Assembly (NCBI GenBank): GCA_964399965.1
Contig: CAYNRX010000001.1
Coordinates: forward strand, 1-64,000
Length of the DNA stretch: 64,000 bases
Direction of reading: 5' to 3'
DNA from: UBA1381 sp964399965
Lineage (GTDB): Bacteria > Bacillota > Clostridia > UBA1381
Shown here: piece after piece, positions 43,093-52,710 of the stretch
Numbering within the stretch: the stretch's first letter is position 1
How the letters are laid out: the number at the start of each line of letters is the position of its first letter
Made by a program: the position numbers and the translations under genes
The notes under the pieces: generated by a model
Told to the model about the DNA's origin: nothing
The model's input: only the letters and a program-made list of their open reading frames with translations
Databases searched by the model: none

Positions 43093-44223
43093 TCATATAA
43101 AAAGAAAATCGGCAGCCAGCTCTTTAAATATGAAAAAGTACGGCTTTTTATCAACATCTGCTGATGCAATTATATCCGCCTCTTTTACGACCGTGCCTTC
43201 TGAGAGTATCTCCACCTTGCCTATCACATCGCCGGCTTTTACAGGGGCGGTTAATAGCTCGGAAAGCGTGACCCGTTTTTCAACAGAGCCCTTAAGACTG
43301 CGCTCGACAAGCAAGGACAGATCCTCGGCGCATTTTCCCTCAACGCTGTCGGCCATGCCTCCTTCCACGGCAACGGTTCCCATGATCTCATCTTTGGCAG
43401 CCTGTTTGGAAACGGCATAGGAAGCAAAACCGTGATCAAGCAGCGCTTTTGCAGCATTAAAGCGGTCATTGGAGGTAGGCGCCCCCAGGACGACGGCAAT
43501 AAGCTGCATATCATCCCTTAAGGCTGTGGCGGAAATACAGCACTTGGCCGAGGATGTAGAACCTGTCTTAAGGCCGTTTGCTCCGGGATAGAATCGGATA
43601 AGCCTGTTGGTATTGGCAAGCTCGAACGCTCCGTCTCTGAGCGAATCCGTCCAGATAGTTGTGTAGTCGAATATAAGCGGATGCTTTAAAAGCTCACGCG
43701 ACATCAGTGCCACATCTCTGGCCGAGGAATAATGTCCTTCGGCATCAAGGCCGTTCGTGTTTACAAAATTCGTATTTGTCATGCCTAAAGCGGCGGCCCT
43801 GGAGTTCATCTTTTCCACAAAAGCTTCTACGCTTCCGCATAGGTGCTCGGCCATGGCAACACAGCCGTCGTTCGCCGAGGCCACGGCTATACCCTTTAGC
43901 ATATCATGAACAGTAAGCTGTTCACCGGTCTCCAAAAACATCGTTGAACCGCCCATGCTTTTTGCGCGTTCACTGGCAGTAACGATATCATCAAGGGCAA
44001 GACTGCCGCTGTCGATGGCTTCAATTATCAGAAGCATCGTCATTATCTTGGTAACGCTGGCGATCGGAAGCTGTTCGTCGGCATTTTCTTCATACAATAC
44101 CTGCCCTGTAGAGGCCTCCATCAAAAGCATGGACTTCGCCCCGTAGTTTGCCACTGCCGGCTCAGCAAAGGCGGACATGCCGAAAATGCCTGATGCAAGG
44201 ATAATGCATATGATTTTTTTCAT
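43093..44223 (-). CDS. D-alanyl-D-alanine carboxypeptidase (DacF/PBP5 type)
   Basis: Trims the terminal D-Ala from peptidoglycan pentapeptides. 376 residues with an N-terminal signal peptide (KKIICIILASGIFGMSAFA). The S11 active site is complete: SVTK (nucleophile Ser), SAN, and KTG. A C-terminal beta domain follows (about 285-360). ATG 44223 is chosen, with AAAGGAG ten bases upstream and giving the signal peptide; the frame otherwise extends to 44352. The last residues are hydrophobic (FFIFKELAADFLFI) and may anchor the protein. DacF is a sporulation paralogue, but the exact paralogue cannot be fixed here. Confidence 0.92.
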   Translation of the reverse strand: MKKIICIILASGIFGMSAFAEPAVANYGAKSMLLMEASTGQVLYEENADEQLPIASVTKIMTMLLIIEAIDSGSLALDDIVTASERAKSMGGSTMFLETGEQLTVHDMLKGIAVASANDGCVAMAEHLCGSVEAFVEKMNSRAAALGMTNTNFVNTNGLDAEGHYSSARDVALMSRELLKHPLIFDYTTIWTDSLRDGAFELANTNRLIRFYPGANGLKTGSTSSAKCCISATALRDDMQLIAVVLGAPTSNDRFNAAKALLDHGFASYAVSKQAAKDEIMGTVAVEGGMADSVEGKCAEDLSLLVERSLKGSVEKRVTLSELLTAPVKAGDVIGKVEILSEGTVVKEADIIASADVDKKPYFFIFKELAADFLFI

Positions 44224-44366
44224 GTATTCCTGCTCCTTTCCGTAAGGAATTTTGTCGATATGGTTAGAATATGCCGTTTTGAAATTTATATGCAGAAAAT
44301 CTGATTTTTCAGTATGTATCCGGCAGAGCGGGAGAAAATAACTGTAAAACATCGGGAGGAATGAAT

Positions 44367-44798
44367 ATGACAGGAATAATATTCAGCATCATCGCCGGAG
44401 CGGCAATGAGCGTCCAGGGAGTTATGAACACCCGTCTCGGAGAAAAAATTGGGTTGTACGAATCGAACCTGATAGTACAGGCAACGGCTTTTGTGCTGTC
44501 CGCATTGGCGGTGTGGATACTCGGTAAGGGCAGCTTTGCCAGGATCGGTGATGTGAATAAATTCTATCTGCTGGGCGGAGCGCTGGGACTTGTTATAACA
44601 ATAACAGTCATGCTGGGCATGGGCAGTCTCAGCCCAACTGTGGCTGTATCGGTGATACTTATCTCACAGCTGGCAGTGGCGGCAGTAATAGACGCTTTCG
44701 GATTGATGGGCAGTGAAAAGATCGCTTTCGGCTGGAACAAATATATAGGCTTGGGACTGATGATAGGGGGAGTGCTGTTATTCAAGTGGAAAAGCTGA
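44367..44798 (+). CDS. DMT-type small membrane protein (YdcZ/DUF606 family)
   Basis: A 143-residue protein with five hydrophobic segments (GIIFSIIAGAAMSVQGVMNT, LIVQATAFVLSALAVWIL, FYLLGGALGLVITITVM). The motif QGVMNTRLG and a central LGMGSLSPTVAVSVILISQL mark the DUF606/YdcZ half-size relatives of drug/metabolite transporters, which probably dimerise. ATG 44367 is preferred, seven bases after GGGAGG; another ATG lies two codons earlier. Divergent from the carboxypeptidase gene. Substrate unknown. Confidence 0.85.
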   Translation: MTGIIFSIIAGAAMSVQGVMNTRLGEKIGLYESNLIVQATAFVLSALAVWILGKGSFARIGDVNKFYLLGGALGLVITITVMLGMGSLSPTVAVSVILISQLAVAAVIDAFGLMGSEKIAFGWNKYIGLGLMIGGVLLFKWKS

Positions 44799-44983
44799 AA
44801 ATCGTGCGCAGGATCTAAACAAAAACGACAAAAACACCGGAAATATGTATGCTTTTTTCGCCTGATATGAAAGAATATGAAAAAATATGACGATACCGGC
44901 GAACGATATAAGGAAAGTTTTTATCCGAACAGTAATATAATGATTTTTGCGGATAAGAGGGAAGCAGGTCAAGGAGGACTAAT

Positions 44984-45325
44984 ATGAAGAAGGAAAAACT
45001 CTACGGCTGCGCCTATGAGAAGGTGCATGGGAAGGAACCCTACTATATGATATTGGAATACTATCTCACAGAGGACAGCATAGCCGAGCAATACTGCGAC
45101 TTAAAACGGTACGGGATAATCATAAAAAAGACCACGGTGGATATGGACGGGATGAAAACGTCGGAGAAAAAAGAGATAAATGACATATTTTTTCATTTAG
45201 CGGAAGCGGAAAAATTTATCGCCTCTCTTATAAAAAACAAAATAACACCGGTAGCATTTAGGGCCGTGGTCGAAGACTATATCGAATACTCGTTTTGCAG
45301 CCGCCGACAGAGCGCAACGGCTTGA
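44984..45325 (+). CDS. Small conserved protein, possibly DUF6514 family
   Basis: A 113-residue soluble protein. YYMILEYYLTEDSIAEQYCDLKRYGIIIKK followed by a helical segment (FHLAEAEKFIASLIKNKITP) is a pattern I associate with the clostridial DUF6514 family, of unknown function. AAGGAGG lies six bases before the ATG, so it is a well-supported gene. Monocistronic, between the YdcZ-like gene and an AraC gene. Confidence 0.65.
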   Translation: MKKEKLYGCAYEKVHGKEPYYMILEYYLTEDSIAEQYCDLKRYGIIIKKTTVDMDGMKTSEKKEINDIFFHLAEAEKFIASLIKNKITPVAFRAVVEDYIEYSFCSRRQSATA

Positions 45326-45342
45326 TATTTAAAAATACGCAT

Positions 45343-45371
45343 TTGCAATTTCTCCCCGGTTATGATATACT
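45343..45371 (+). promoter_or_regulatory. Promoter of AraC-family gene (45411)
   Basis: TTGCAA, 17-bp spacer, TATACT, 40 bp before the ATG. Confidence 0.75.
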
Positions 45372-45410
45372 GTTCACAAAAGACTGCTGTCGATACAGGG
45401 AGATGAAGGT

Positions 45411-46268
45411 ATGGATAAAAAAGCTCCGGCAAATATCACAAATGATGATCCCGCATTGTTTATAGAGCATAAATGGAACAACGAATACAGTTTCCCCGAG
45501 AACAGAAGCTATGTGCTTATCGCTTATATAGCTTACGGTCAGGGAACGGCCGCCATAGGCGGCGAGCGCATGGATGCAGAAGCAAAAGATATCTTTGTTA
45601 TACTTCCCGGCATAAGCGCAACATTTACATGCAAGGATCGTGAAGCGGAAAATTTTGGTTTCGAGATACATTATATCCTTTTTGAAAAGGAATTTTTGCG
45701 CGGCGAATGGGAACGTTACGGTGATGAGTTTATTGAGCTGGGAACGTTTTTTGACGGTTCATCAAGACGGTTCATCCGCGTCTGCGACAACGATATGTCC
45801 GAGATACGCAACTGTATCGTCAGGATGACGAACGAATATTATGAGGACGCTCCGGCCAGAAACAGCGCCCTATTTGGACAGATGCTTTCAATGCTGGCGT
45901 TGATATTCAGACGGTACAACGTAAAAAAAGAACAGCTGTTCAGTAAAAATACGCTGGTAGATCAGACGATACGGCAGATACAAAATACGATATACCAAAA
46001 TCCCAAGCCGTCCCAGATAGCAGCTCACCGTTTCGTGAGTCTGGATCATCTGGGACGGGTATTTAAACGGGAGACCGGTATGACCATTACCGAATACATC
46101 AACAATCTGCGCGTTGAGATAACAAAAGATATCCTGGAAAATACCGACCGGCCGATAGAGCATATACCAATGATATTCAACGTAAGGCTCAAATACTTGC
46201 AGCAGATATTTAAAAGAAACACCGGTCTTACCATGCGCGAATACCGCAGCCGTTACCACTACCGATAA
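45411..46268 (+). CDS. AraC family transcriptional regulator, likely controls the adjacent glycosidase
   Basis: A 285-residue regulator. The N-terminal sensor (about 15-150) contains RSYVLIAYIAYGQG and FVILPGISATF, like an AraC cupin. The C-terminal HTH pair (about 185-280) has PSQIAAHRFVSLDHLGRVFKRETG and RLKYLQQIFKRNTGLTMREYR; the second helix-turn-helix is slightly divergent. It lies 103 bp upstream of the 1414-residue glycosidase, on the same strand and with a separate promoter between them, so that gene is the natural target. Confidence 0.88.
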   Translation: MDKKAPANITNDDPALFIEHKWNNEYSFPENRSYVLIAYIAYGQGTAAIGGERMDAEAKDIFVILPGISATFTCKDREAENFGFEIHYILFEKEFLRGEWERYGDEFIELGTFFDGSSRRFIRVCDNDMSEIRNCIVRMTNEYYEDAPARNSALFGQMLSMLALIFRRYNVKKEQLFSKNTLVDQTIRQIQNTIYQNPKPSQIAAHRFVSLDHLGRVFKRETGMTITEYINNLRVEITKDILENTDRPIEHIPMIFNVRLKYLQQIFKRNTGLTMREYRSRYHYR

Positions 46269-46303
46269 TATCGTTTTTGAAGCTGATATATCGAAAAAGC
46301 GTC

Positions 46304-46332
46304 TTGTTATATCTTTGCCTGCAATTTATAAT
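46304..46332 (+). promoter_or_regulatory. Promoter of the large glycosidase gene
   Basis: TTGTTA, 17-bp spacer, TATAAT, 39 bp before the ATG at 46372. Confidence 0.7.
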
Positions 46333-46371
46333 AAAGGTACAAAATATCTTAATTATAAGGAGTGTGCAGAG

Positions 46372-49300
46372 ATGAAACGAGCTTTAAGTTTATTCTTGTC
46401 GGCTGTTTTCCTTCTTACGGGAATAAATATAACAGCTGTTGCAGCAGAGGAAAGCGCCATATCCTCTTCAGCCGAAAACGGCAGATACACCTGGGTGTTC
46501 GGTTCGGGCGAAGCGGAGGAAGTATATGAGCTTACCGATGAATATGCGGCCTTACGGGTATCTCTCGGCAGCGGCGACAGCATCTCTCCCGGTAAGGGGA
46601 TCGTCTACAGCGGCCCCAGCTGCAAGGAAAAAACGGATACCGGCTATACGAGCGCTGCAGAAACCGGCAGATATATACTTATACGGCCGGAGTATTCGGG
46701 AACGATGTATATAAAGATCGCTTTCCCCTCAGCCAAAAGCAGCACCAAGGGCAGGATATGGTATAACGATTTCGGCGATACAGGATTTGACGATGTGGAT
46801 CTTACCCGGCTCAACAAAGGCGGCGGCGAGCAGATAGGCGACGATTTTACCGATACTTATGCTAAAACGCTGAGCTTTGAGATGGAAGCAGGCCACACAT
46901 ATTCGCTTCATACATATGTATATTTGGCCGGAAGCACGATATCGGAAATGTACTACGAATCGTCCGAGATCATAGGAAAGACGGCCGTTCCTAAAATAAA
47001 TACACCTGTTATCGCTTCAGAAACAGCCATATCGGGAACGTGCGCAGAAAACGCATCGGTAACAGTTAGGATAAACGGCGGCGATGCGCTCAGTGCAGAG
47101 GTGAGCGGTACACAATGGCAGCTTTCAGGGCTGACGCTTGCGGCGGGAGATGTGATAACGGTTACCGCTAAGGCAGGCGATTACAAGGAAAGCGATGCGG
47201 CTTCAATAACGGTGGAAAAAGATGAAAACGTATGCTCGCTTGATATTGCCCCGACAGAGCACGGGCGCGTGTTATCCGACCAAGATAACAATAGCAAGAT
47301 ATTAAAGGGGAGCACTGTCACTCTGACGGCGACCCCGGATGATAAATACAAGCTGGCGGAACTTATGGTAAACGGCGAAGTTGTCGCTGTGGACGAAAAC
47401 GGATGCTACAGCTTCGTGATAAACTATGATACCGAGGTAAGCGCAGTGTTTGAGGAAAAGCCGTATCACACGATCACCATGCCGACAACGACTGAACACG
47501 GCAGCGTGAGCATAACCGGCGGCACGATAGACGACAACGGGACTATAAAGGCCGTCGAAGGTGACAGAGTTACGTTCGAGGTGCAGTCAGACAGCGGATA
47601 TCGGATAAAATCACTTTCATATACGGATGAAAACGGAGAAGCAACAGAATTTAAGTACGGCGCGTTTTTTGATGTGCCCGCAAGTGATGTGGTGATAAAT
47701 GCTGAATTTAAGGAAGAGGCAACAGTGAGCTATGTGGATACCTCATTTGACAAATATGACCGACTGACATTTACAGTTGACGGCGAGCCGTTTTTATACA
47801 GCGGTATACAGGTACGAGCGGATAACGCGATCGATCAGCTGGACTTTAATGACGAGCAGGTGCGGCAGATGTATCTGCAGGCAGGAGCGGACGGCTTTAC
47901 CGTTGTCAATTCTCAGGTACGCTGGACTGACGTACAGCCGGATACTTCGCTATGGGCAGATGAGAGCGGCAATCTTTCCGGCATCGTTAAAACGCCCGCA
48001 GCTGATTCTGTCACCGCAACCGATAAGGAGGCTGCATATTTCACGTTTGACCTCCCCGAAATAGAGGCCGGAGCAGAGTATGCGGCGGTTAAATTCCGGA
48101 TACGCATAAGCGGTGTGACAAAGGATACTGCAATTTCGGTGTACGATGCAACAGCGGGTACGCTTGGCGGAGAAAAGATCACCTCACCGGATTGGAATCC
48201 TGTTACCGCTGCACATCTGGAGAATACAAACGATGGTTCAAACGGTTATTTTGACTTCAACGTTGCAGACATCGTAAACGCGCATAAAAACGATGGGCAG
48301 GTAACGCTGGCGGTGCTGTGCGAGAACGAAAGCAGCGTGGATATATACGGAGCCGGTTCAGAGGGAAACAATCGTCCGCTGTTAAAGCTGTCGCGCGATG
48401 ATGTATATGATTGGACGTACCTTGACAAGCTGCTGGACAACGCTTATGAAGCGGGAGTGAAATTTGAACTTCTGTGGTTTGCAACCGATACCTGCCAGCA
48501 GTCGCATGAGGTAAGAGTACCGTATTACGTACATGAGAATTACCAAAAGAGCCTAAAATCCGATGGCACGCCGGCCAGAAGACTTGGCTCGGACAATATA
48601 TTCCTGATGTGCAAAAACGATCCCCAATTAAGAGCGAAGGAAAAGGAAGTTTTGGAGACCGTGTTCGACCACATCGCCGAATATGATAGCAAAAAAGGCT
48701 ATGATCATGTTGTTATAGGCTGTCAGGTCGCGAATGAAACTGCTGTGGGGCGGCTGCATTCGGGCACTGATGAAAACAAATACTTCGGCCATTGCTACTG
48801 TGATGTGTGCATGGAAAAGCTCGCGCAATCATCCAGTGAGACCGCATTTCGCGAGGAGACCCTTTGGGGCTACCTTAATAATCTTGCCTCGGCGGTCAAG
48901 GAATCGAACTATTCGGTGTGGACGCGTCATAACAATTACATGACAACGGACACGAATGTCCTTGCATACAATGAAAATAAGCGCAGCACCACCGGCACTG
49001 ACCTTGATTTCATCGGTGTGGATCCATACTCTATAACGGGCGGAGCCGGCAATGAATATCTTTACAGCTTTGGTCATGAGGCCTCGACATACAGAGATCA
49101 TACCTACGATTATTCACAGGGCAAAAACCTCTCTCTCGTTATGGAATACGGCGGCAATAACCGCGACCTTGATGAGGCAATACTGGCTTGTATCGCCGGA
49201 GGAGGCTGGCTCAACATATATGAGCTGCTCTCCGGAAACGAGAACTACGGCATATATGTCGCCGACCGGGATGACAACGGAAATGCTGTAGGTTTTAGCC

Positions 49301-50616
49301 CGCGTACGGAATATACTTATTCAAGCGGCAGCGAGGTCAATTGGTCGGAGGAAAATTGGATAGAACGCATACGAAACCTTGACGATATGCTGGGCAAAGC
49401 GGAGCGGCTTATCGCCTCCAAAAAGCCTGACGGCGCAGGCGGCGAACAGCTGGTATTCTTTAACCCCAAATCGGACGAAACATCGACCTCCACAAAGAAT
49501 ATCCGCGCGCTTGATATTACTTATGATACACCTAACAACGGGGTAGGCATAGCGATAGAAGACAGCGACAGATCGGTCGTACTCCTGAGCACCAAGGCCT
49601 CTTCGTTCACATTAGCCGGTATCAATGAGTATCAAGCCGCTTCAGTGGAAACGGGATATTTCGAAGGTGATGAATGGATAAAAGACGGAGAAAAAGTATA
49701 TACGACCAACGGAAACGATATGACCATAGCCATGGATGCATATGAATGCGTAAGAATAACAGTAACGGAGTCCATACCCGAAGCTCCTGTTATCGAAGCA
49801 GTCAGCGGTACGGCAGCAGAGGGCAGATATGACTGGCATTTCGGGATCCCAACAGAGACTGAGGGCGAAGGTCTGTACAACTTCAGCGATAGCTATGCTT
49901 CTATCAGAGTGGCTTCTGGCAGCGGCGACAGCCTGAGTACAGAAAACGGACTGTATTGGAGCGAGCCGGGATGCAGGGAAAGCGACAGCGCAGAGGATAA
50001 TAACAGATATATCCTAATAAAGCCGGAGTATTCAGGCACGGTGTCGCTGACCATAAAATTCCCTACGGCCTCCAACAGTGCCAGAGGAAGGATATGGTAT
50101 AACGATTTCGGCACAGATATCGACTTTGACAGCGTTGATATCTCTGCTCTAAAAAAAGGTGCGGGCACGCAGATAGGCAGTGATTTTGCCACCAACGCCG
50201 AGCAGACGGTCACCTTTGACGTTGAAGCGGGACATACGTATTCGCTTCATACATATAACCGGGCGTCGTATATTTCCGCAATGTACTACGAATCGGAGGA
50301 TATCAAAATCGGCACTGTGGATACGGCTGCTTTGCTGGAGGATATCACCCTTTCCGCAGACGGCACCTTAAGCGCCCGTTTGGTGTATAGCGGCGAAGAC
50401 GTCCCGGAGACTGCGGCAGTTTTTGCCGCTGTATACAGCAATATCGGCGAGCTGGAGAGTGTCAGGATGATTACAGCTGCCGAAGGCGAAATAGTATTTA
50501 GCGGCATCGAAGATCCTGCAAACCGGGTGATAAAACTGTTCGTTTGGGATACAGCGGACGGTATGAGACCCTTGAGCCGCGTTTATTCCGCCAGTGATAT
50601 ATCACAGCAAGGTTAA
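46372..50616 (+). CDS. Secreted multimodular clan GH-A glycosidase (GH35/GH42-like)
   Basis: A 1414-residue exported protein with a signal peptide (KRALSLFLSAVFLLTGINITAVA). Order: a beta module (about 37-212), an Ig-like region (about 215-290), two InlB-type repeats (about 292-450), a split TIM barrel (about 460-1060), a second copy of the first module (about 1149-1309), and a C-terminal FVWD module (about 1320-1414). The barrel has FTVDGEPFLYSGIQ, candidate acid/base Glu789 (QVANE) and nucleophile Glu925 (VMEYGG), as in clan GH-A beta-galactosidases. A DNRLRE/CBM96-like beta domain (about 539-676) is inserted early in the barrel. AAGGAG precedes ATG 46372. An AraC gene lies upstream. Substrate unknown; galactan or another pectin side chain is plausible. 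Confidence 0.72.
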   Translation: MKRALSLFLSAVFLLTGINITAVAAEESAISSSAENGRYTWVFGSGEAEEVYELTDEYAALRVSLGSGDSISPGKGIVYSGPSCKEKTDTGYTSAAETGRYILIRPEYSGTMYIKIAFPSAKSSTKGRIWYNDFGDTGFDDVDLTRLNKGGGEQIGDDFTDTYAKTLSFEMEAGHTYSLHTYVYLAGSTISEMYYESSEIIGKTAVPKINTPVIASETAISGTCAENASVTVRINGGDALSAEVSGTQWQLSGLTLAAGDVITVTAKAGDYKESDAASITVEKDENVCSLDIAPTEHGRVLSDQDNNSKILKGSTVTLTATPDDKYKLAELMVNGEVVAVDENGCYSFVINYDTEVSAVFEEKPYHTITMPTTTEHGSVSITGGTIDDNGTIKAVEGDRVTFEVQSDSGYRIKSLSYTDENGEATEFKYGAFFDVPASDVVINAEFKEEATVSYVDTSFDKYDRLTFTVDGEPFLYSGIQVRADNAIDQLDFNDEQVRQMYLQAGADGFTVVNSQVRWTDVQPDTSLWADESGNLSGIVKTPAADSVTATDKEAAYFTFDLPEIEAGAEYAAVKFRIRISGVTKDTAISVYDATAGTLGGEKITSPDWNPVTAAHLENTNDGSNGYFDFNVADIVNAHKNDGQVTLAVLCENESSVDIYGAGSEGNNRPLLKLSRDDVYDWTYLDKLLDNAYEAGVKFELLWFATDTCQQSHEVRVPYYVHENYQKSLKSDGTPARRLGSDNIFLMCKNDPQLRAKEKEVLETVFDHIAEYDSKKGYDHVVIGCQVANETAVGRLHSGTDENKYFGHCYCDVCMEKLAQSSSETAFREETLWGYLNNLASAVKESNYSVWTRHNNYMTTDTNVLAYNENKRSTTGTDLDFIGVDPYSITGGAGNEYLYSFGHEASTYRDHTYDYSQGKNLSLVMEYGGNNRDLDEAILACIAGGGWLNIYELLSGNENYGIYVADRDDNGNAVGFSPRTEYTYSSGSEVNWSEENWIERIRNLDDMLGKAERLIASKKPDGAGGEQLVFFNPKSDETSTSTKNIRALDITYDTPNNGVGIAIEDSDRSVVLLSTKASSFTLAGINEYQAASVETGYFEGDEWIKDGEKVYTTNGNDMTIAMDAYECVRITVTESIPEAPVIEAVSGTAAEGRYDWHFGIPTETEGEGLYNFSDSYASIRVASGSGDSLSTENGLYWSEPGCRESDSAEDNNRYILIKPEYSGTVSLTIKFPTASNSARGRIWYNDFGTDIDFDSVDISALKKGAGTQIGSDFATNAEQTVTFDVEAGHTYSLHTYNRASYISAMYYESEDIKIGTVDTAALLEDITLSADGTLSARLVYSGEDVPETAAVFAAVYSNIGELESVRMITAAEGEIVFSGIEDPANRVIKLFVWDTADGMRPLSRVYSASDISQQG

Positions 50617-50623
50617 TATATTT

Positions 50624-50670
50624 AAAAACGCTGTTTTACCGGGCATTGTGCACGGTAAGCAGCGTTTTTT
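50624..50670 (+). terminator. Terminator after the glycosidase gene
   Basis: AAAAACGCTG pairs with CAGCGTTTTT, with an inner TTACCG/CGGTAA stem, ending in six T. Confidence 0.9.
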
Positions 50671-50702
50671 GCTGTGTCCGGCAAGATAACCGGTTTTCCT
50701 GC

Positions 50703-50731
50703 TTGACTAAAACCATATTTTGCGATATAAT
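50703..50731 (+). promoter_or_regulatory. Promoter of the ECF S-component-coaX unit
   Basis: TTGACT, 17-bp spacer, TATAAT, followed by a roughly 60-nt leader. No riboswitch recognised. Confidence 0.8.
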
Positions 50732-50798
50732 GAAATCCTAAATATTAAATTTGCGCTGCATCCTTTTTTAGAGAGGAGCAGCAGCAGGAGGTAAAAAA

Positions 50799-51590
50799 AT
50801 GAAAAACGTATCACAAAGAACCATTTCTATGGTACAGTTAGCATTATTGGGCGCAATAATCGTCCTAATGACACTGATACCATTCCTGGGGTATATCCCT
50901 CTGGGGATAATCCGCGCTACGATAATCCACGTGCCGGTCATAATCGGCTCCATCGTGCTTGGTCCCAAAAAAGGAGCCTTGCTAGGGCTTTTGTTCGGGC
51001 TTACCAGCCTCTGGAACAATACCGTCAATCCCACTCCTACATCGTTTGTTTTCACGCCCTTTTATACCATAGGCGATCTCGGGGGCAGCCCATTGAGCCT
51101 TGTAGTATGTATCGTACCGAGAGTCCTCGTGGGCGTAGTTCCGTACTATGTTTATAAGCTCTTTTACGATAAGCTGTTTTCCCGTAAAAAGGGGCTTCGT
51201 ACACCATCATTATTTATTGCCGGAATAAGCGGCGCGCTTACGAATACGCTCTTGGTGATGAATATGATTTATTTGTTCTTCGGCAGGGGATATGCCGAAG
51301 CCAGCGGGATAAAAACGCTCGTATCAAGCGGAGTCCCACAGGAAGCAGCCACAGGCATAATGAACGCCCTGGGTTCCTCGGAAGCGGCGGCTCTTGATAT
51401 GCTCGCCAATTACATAGACCCAAGCGCTGCGTCCGATATGATAGCGCGTTTGCAAACGTCAGTATCACAGATATATTCAACCTTTATAATACCCGTGATA
51501 GGCTTTAACGGCATTCTGGAGGCGATAGTTGCCGGGGTGCTGACGGCGGCTGTGGCTTCGGCGCTGCTGGTCATGAATAAGAACGGCTGA
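50799..51590 (+). CDS. ECF transporter S-component, probably for pantothenate
   Basis: Membrane substrate-binding subunit that recruits the shared ECF module (EcfA/A'/T, not in this window). 263 residues with about six hydrophobic helices; ALLGAIIVLMTLIPFLGYIPLG and GPKKGALLGLLFGL resemble S-components. A hydrophilic insert of about 60 residues (about 165-225) precedes the last helix. It ends 18 bp before coaX, which uses pantothenate, so a pantothenate (PanT-like) role is likely but inferred. GGAGG lies seven bases before the ATG. Confidence 0.82.
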   Translation: MKNVSQRTISMVQLALLGAIIVLMTLIPFLGYIPLGIIRATIIHVPVIIGSIVLGPKKGALLGLLFGLTSLWNNTVNPTPTSFVFTPFYTIGDLGGSPLSLVVCIVPRVLVGVVPYYVYKLFYDKLFSRKKGLRTPSLFIAGISGALTNTLLVMNMIYLFFGRGYAEASGIKTLVSSGVPQEAATGIMNALGSSEAAALDMLANYIDPSAASDMIARLQTSVSQIYSTFIIPVIGFNGILEAIVAGVLTAAVASALLVMNKNG

Positions 51591-51608
51591 TATACAGGAG
51601 GGAGTTTT

Positions 51609-52379
51609 ATGATCTTAGCTCTTGACGTGGGAAATACCAATATAGTGATAGGCTGCGTAGACGAAAACGGGGTCAAATTCAGAGAACGCATCTCTACCGA
51701 CAGCAACAAAACGGAGATGGAGTATGCCGTATTATTTAAAACGATAATCGAGCTGCACAAAATAGATGTAAAGACGCTGGACGGCGTGATGATATCATCG
51801 GTGGTGCCACCGCTAAAACCTGTGCTGCGGGATGCACTATCCGCCGTGACCGGCCTTGTACCGGTAAATGTAGATGTAAAAGGGAACCACGGCTTAAAGA
51901 TAAACATGGATAATCCTCGCCAGATGGGATGCGACCTTCTCGTTGATTCTGTCGCTGCTCTGGCTGAATACCCGGCGCCGATAATCATCTTTGATATGGG
52001 TACTGCTACAACAGTTTCGGTGCTTGATAAATACGGAGTATACATCTCAAGCATTATCCTGCCCGGTATCCAGATATCGCAGGACGCCCTCTCCGGCAGA
52101 ACATCGCAGCTGCCGCGCATAAGCTATGAAGCTCCCGAGGGCGGCATCCTTGCTAAAAACACTATAGACAGCATGAAAAGCGGCCTGGTGTATGGGACGG
52201 CAGCTATGATGGACGGATTGGTGGAAAGAATCGAGGAGGAGCTTGGCGAGAAGGCCTCAGTGATCGCGACCGGCGGTCTTGCCCGCTTCGTGAGCGAGCA
52301 TTGCCGCCGGAAGATAGTGTGCGATGACGATCTTTTGCTTAAGGGGCTTTGGATATTATGGAAAAAACAGAAACGATAA
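51609..52379 (+). CDS. coaX: Type III pantothenate kinase
   Basis: Phosphorylates pantothenate, the first step of CoA synthesis; the type III enzyme is insensitive to CoA feedback. 256 residues of the ASKHA fold: LALDVGNTNIVIG, SSVVPPL, FDMGTATTVSVLD, LPGIQISQDAL, and ATGGLARF near the end. Co-transcribed with the ECF S-component. coaD is encoded at 35.2-35.7 kb. Confidence 0.96.
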   Translation: MILALDVGNTNIVIGCVDENGVKFRERISTDSNKTEMEYAVLFKTIIELHKIDVKTLDGVMISSVVPPLKPVLRDALSAVTGLVPVNVDVKGNHGLKINMDNPRQMGCDLLVDSVAALAEYPAPIIIFDMGTATTVSVLDKYGVYISSIILPGIQISQDALSGRTSQLPRISYEAPEGGILAKNTIDSMKSGLVYGTAAMMDGLVERIEEELGEKASVIATGGLARFVSEHCRRKIVCDDDLLLKGLWILWKKQKR

Positions 52380-52490
52380 TAGAAAAATACGGAAACGAAA
52401 CCACTGCAAAGGGTATTTAATCGAATGCAGTAACGTCTGATCTTATCAATATCCGTCGACGCCTTTTCGATGCGAAATTTATATATCAGA

Positions 52491-52533
52491 GCAAACGCCG
52501 GAGCGGACAAGATGTACCCGCTCCGGCGTTTGC
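52491..52533 (+). terminator. Terminator after coaX
   Basis: GCAAACGCCGGAGCGG and CCGCTCCGGCGTTTGC form a perfect 16-bp stem. The T-run is short (TTTGCATT), so it may also be a bidirectional element. Confidence 0.8.
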
Positions 52534-52672
52534 ATTATGTAAATCACCATTAAGTCGAAATGTTGTGTTATTCTGCTTGGTTCAATCGAAAAATAAATTG
52601 TAAATTGATTCTATTAGGAGGTTTCGGTATAAAATATTATACCACATCTTCCCTAATTATGCAATATAGTTT

Positions 52673-52710
52673 GACAAAGTGGCAGCTAATCGCGACAAAA
52701 TGGTCACAGC
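52673..52710. mobile_element. Possible remnant of an IS21-type terminal region
   Basis: Two related 14-17 bp units, GACAAAGTGGCAGC and GACAAAATGGTCACAGC, start 21 bp apart. This looks like the multiple terminal repeats of IS21-family elements. No transposase and no second end are visible, so it would be a relic. Confidence 0.35.

Noticed and set aside
50732..50798. Riboswitch ahead of the ECF S-component
   Set aside because: The leader is only about 60 nt and shows no motif of known vitamin riboswitches.
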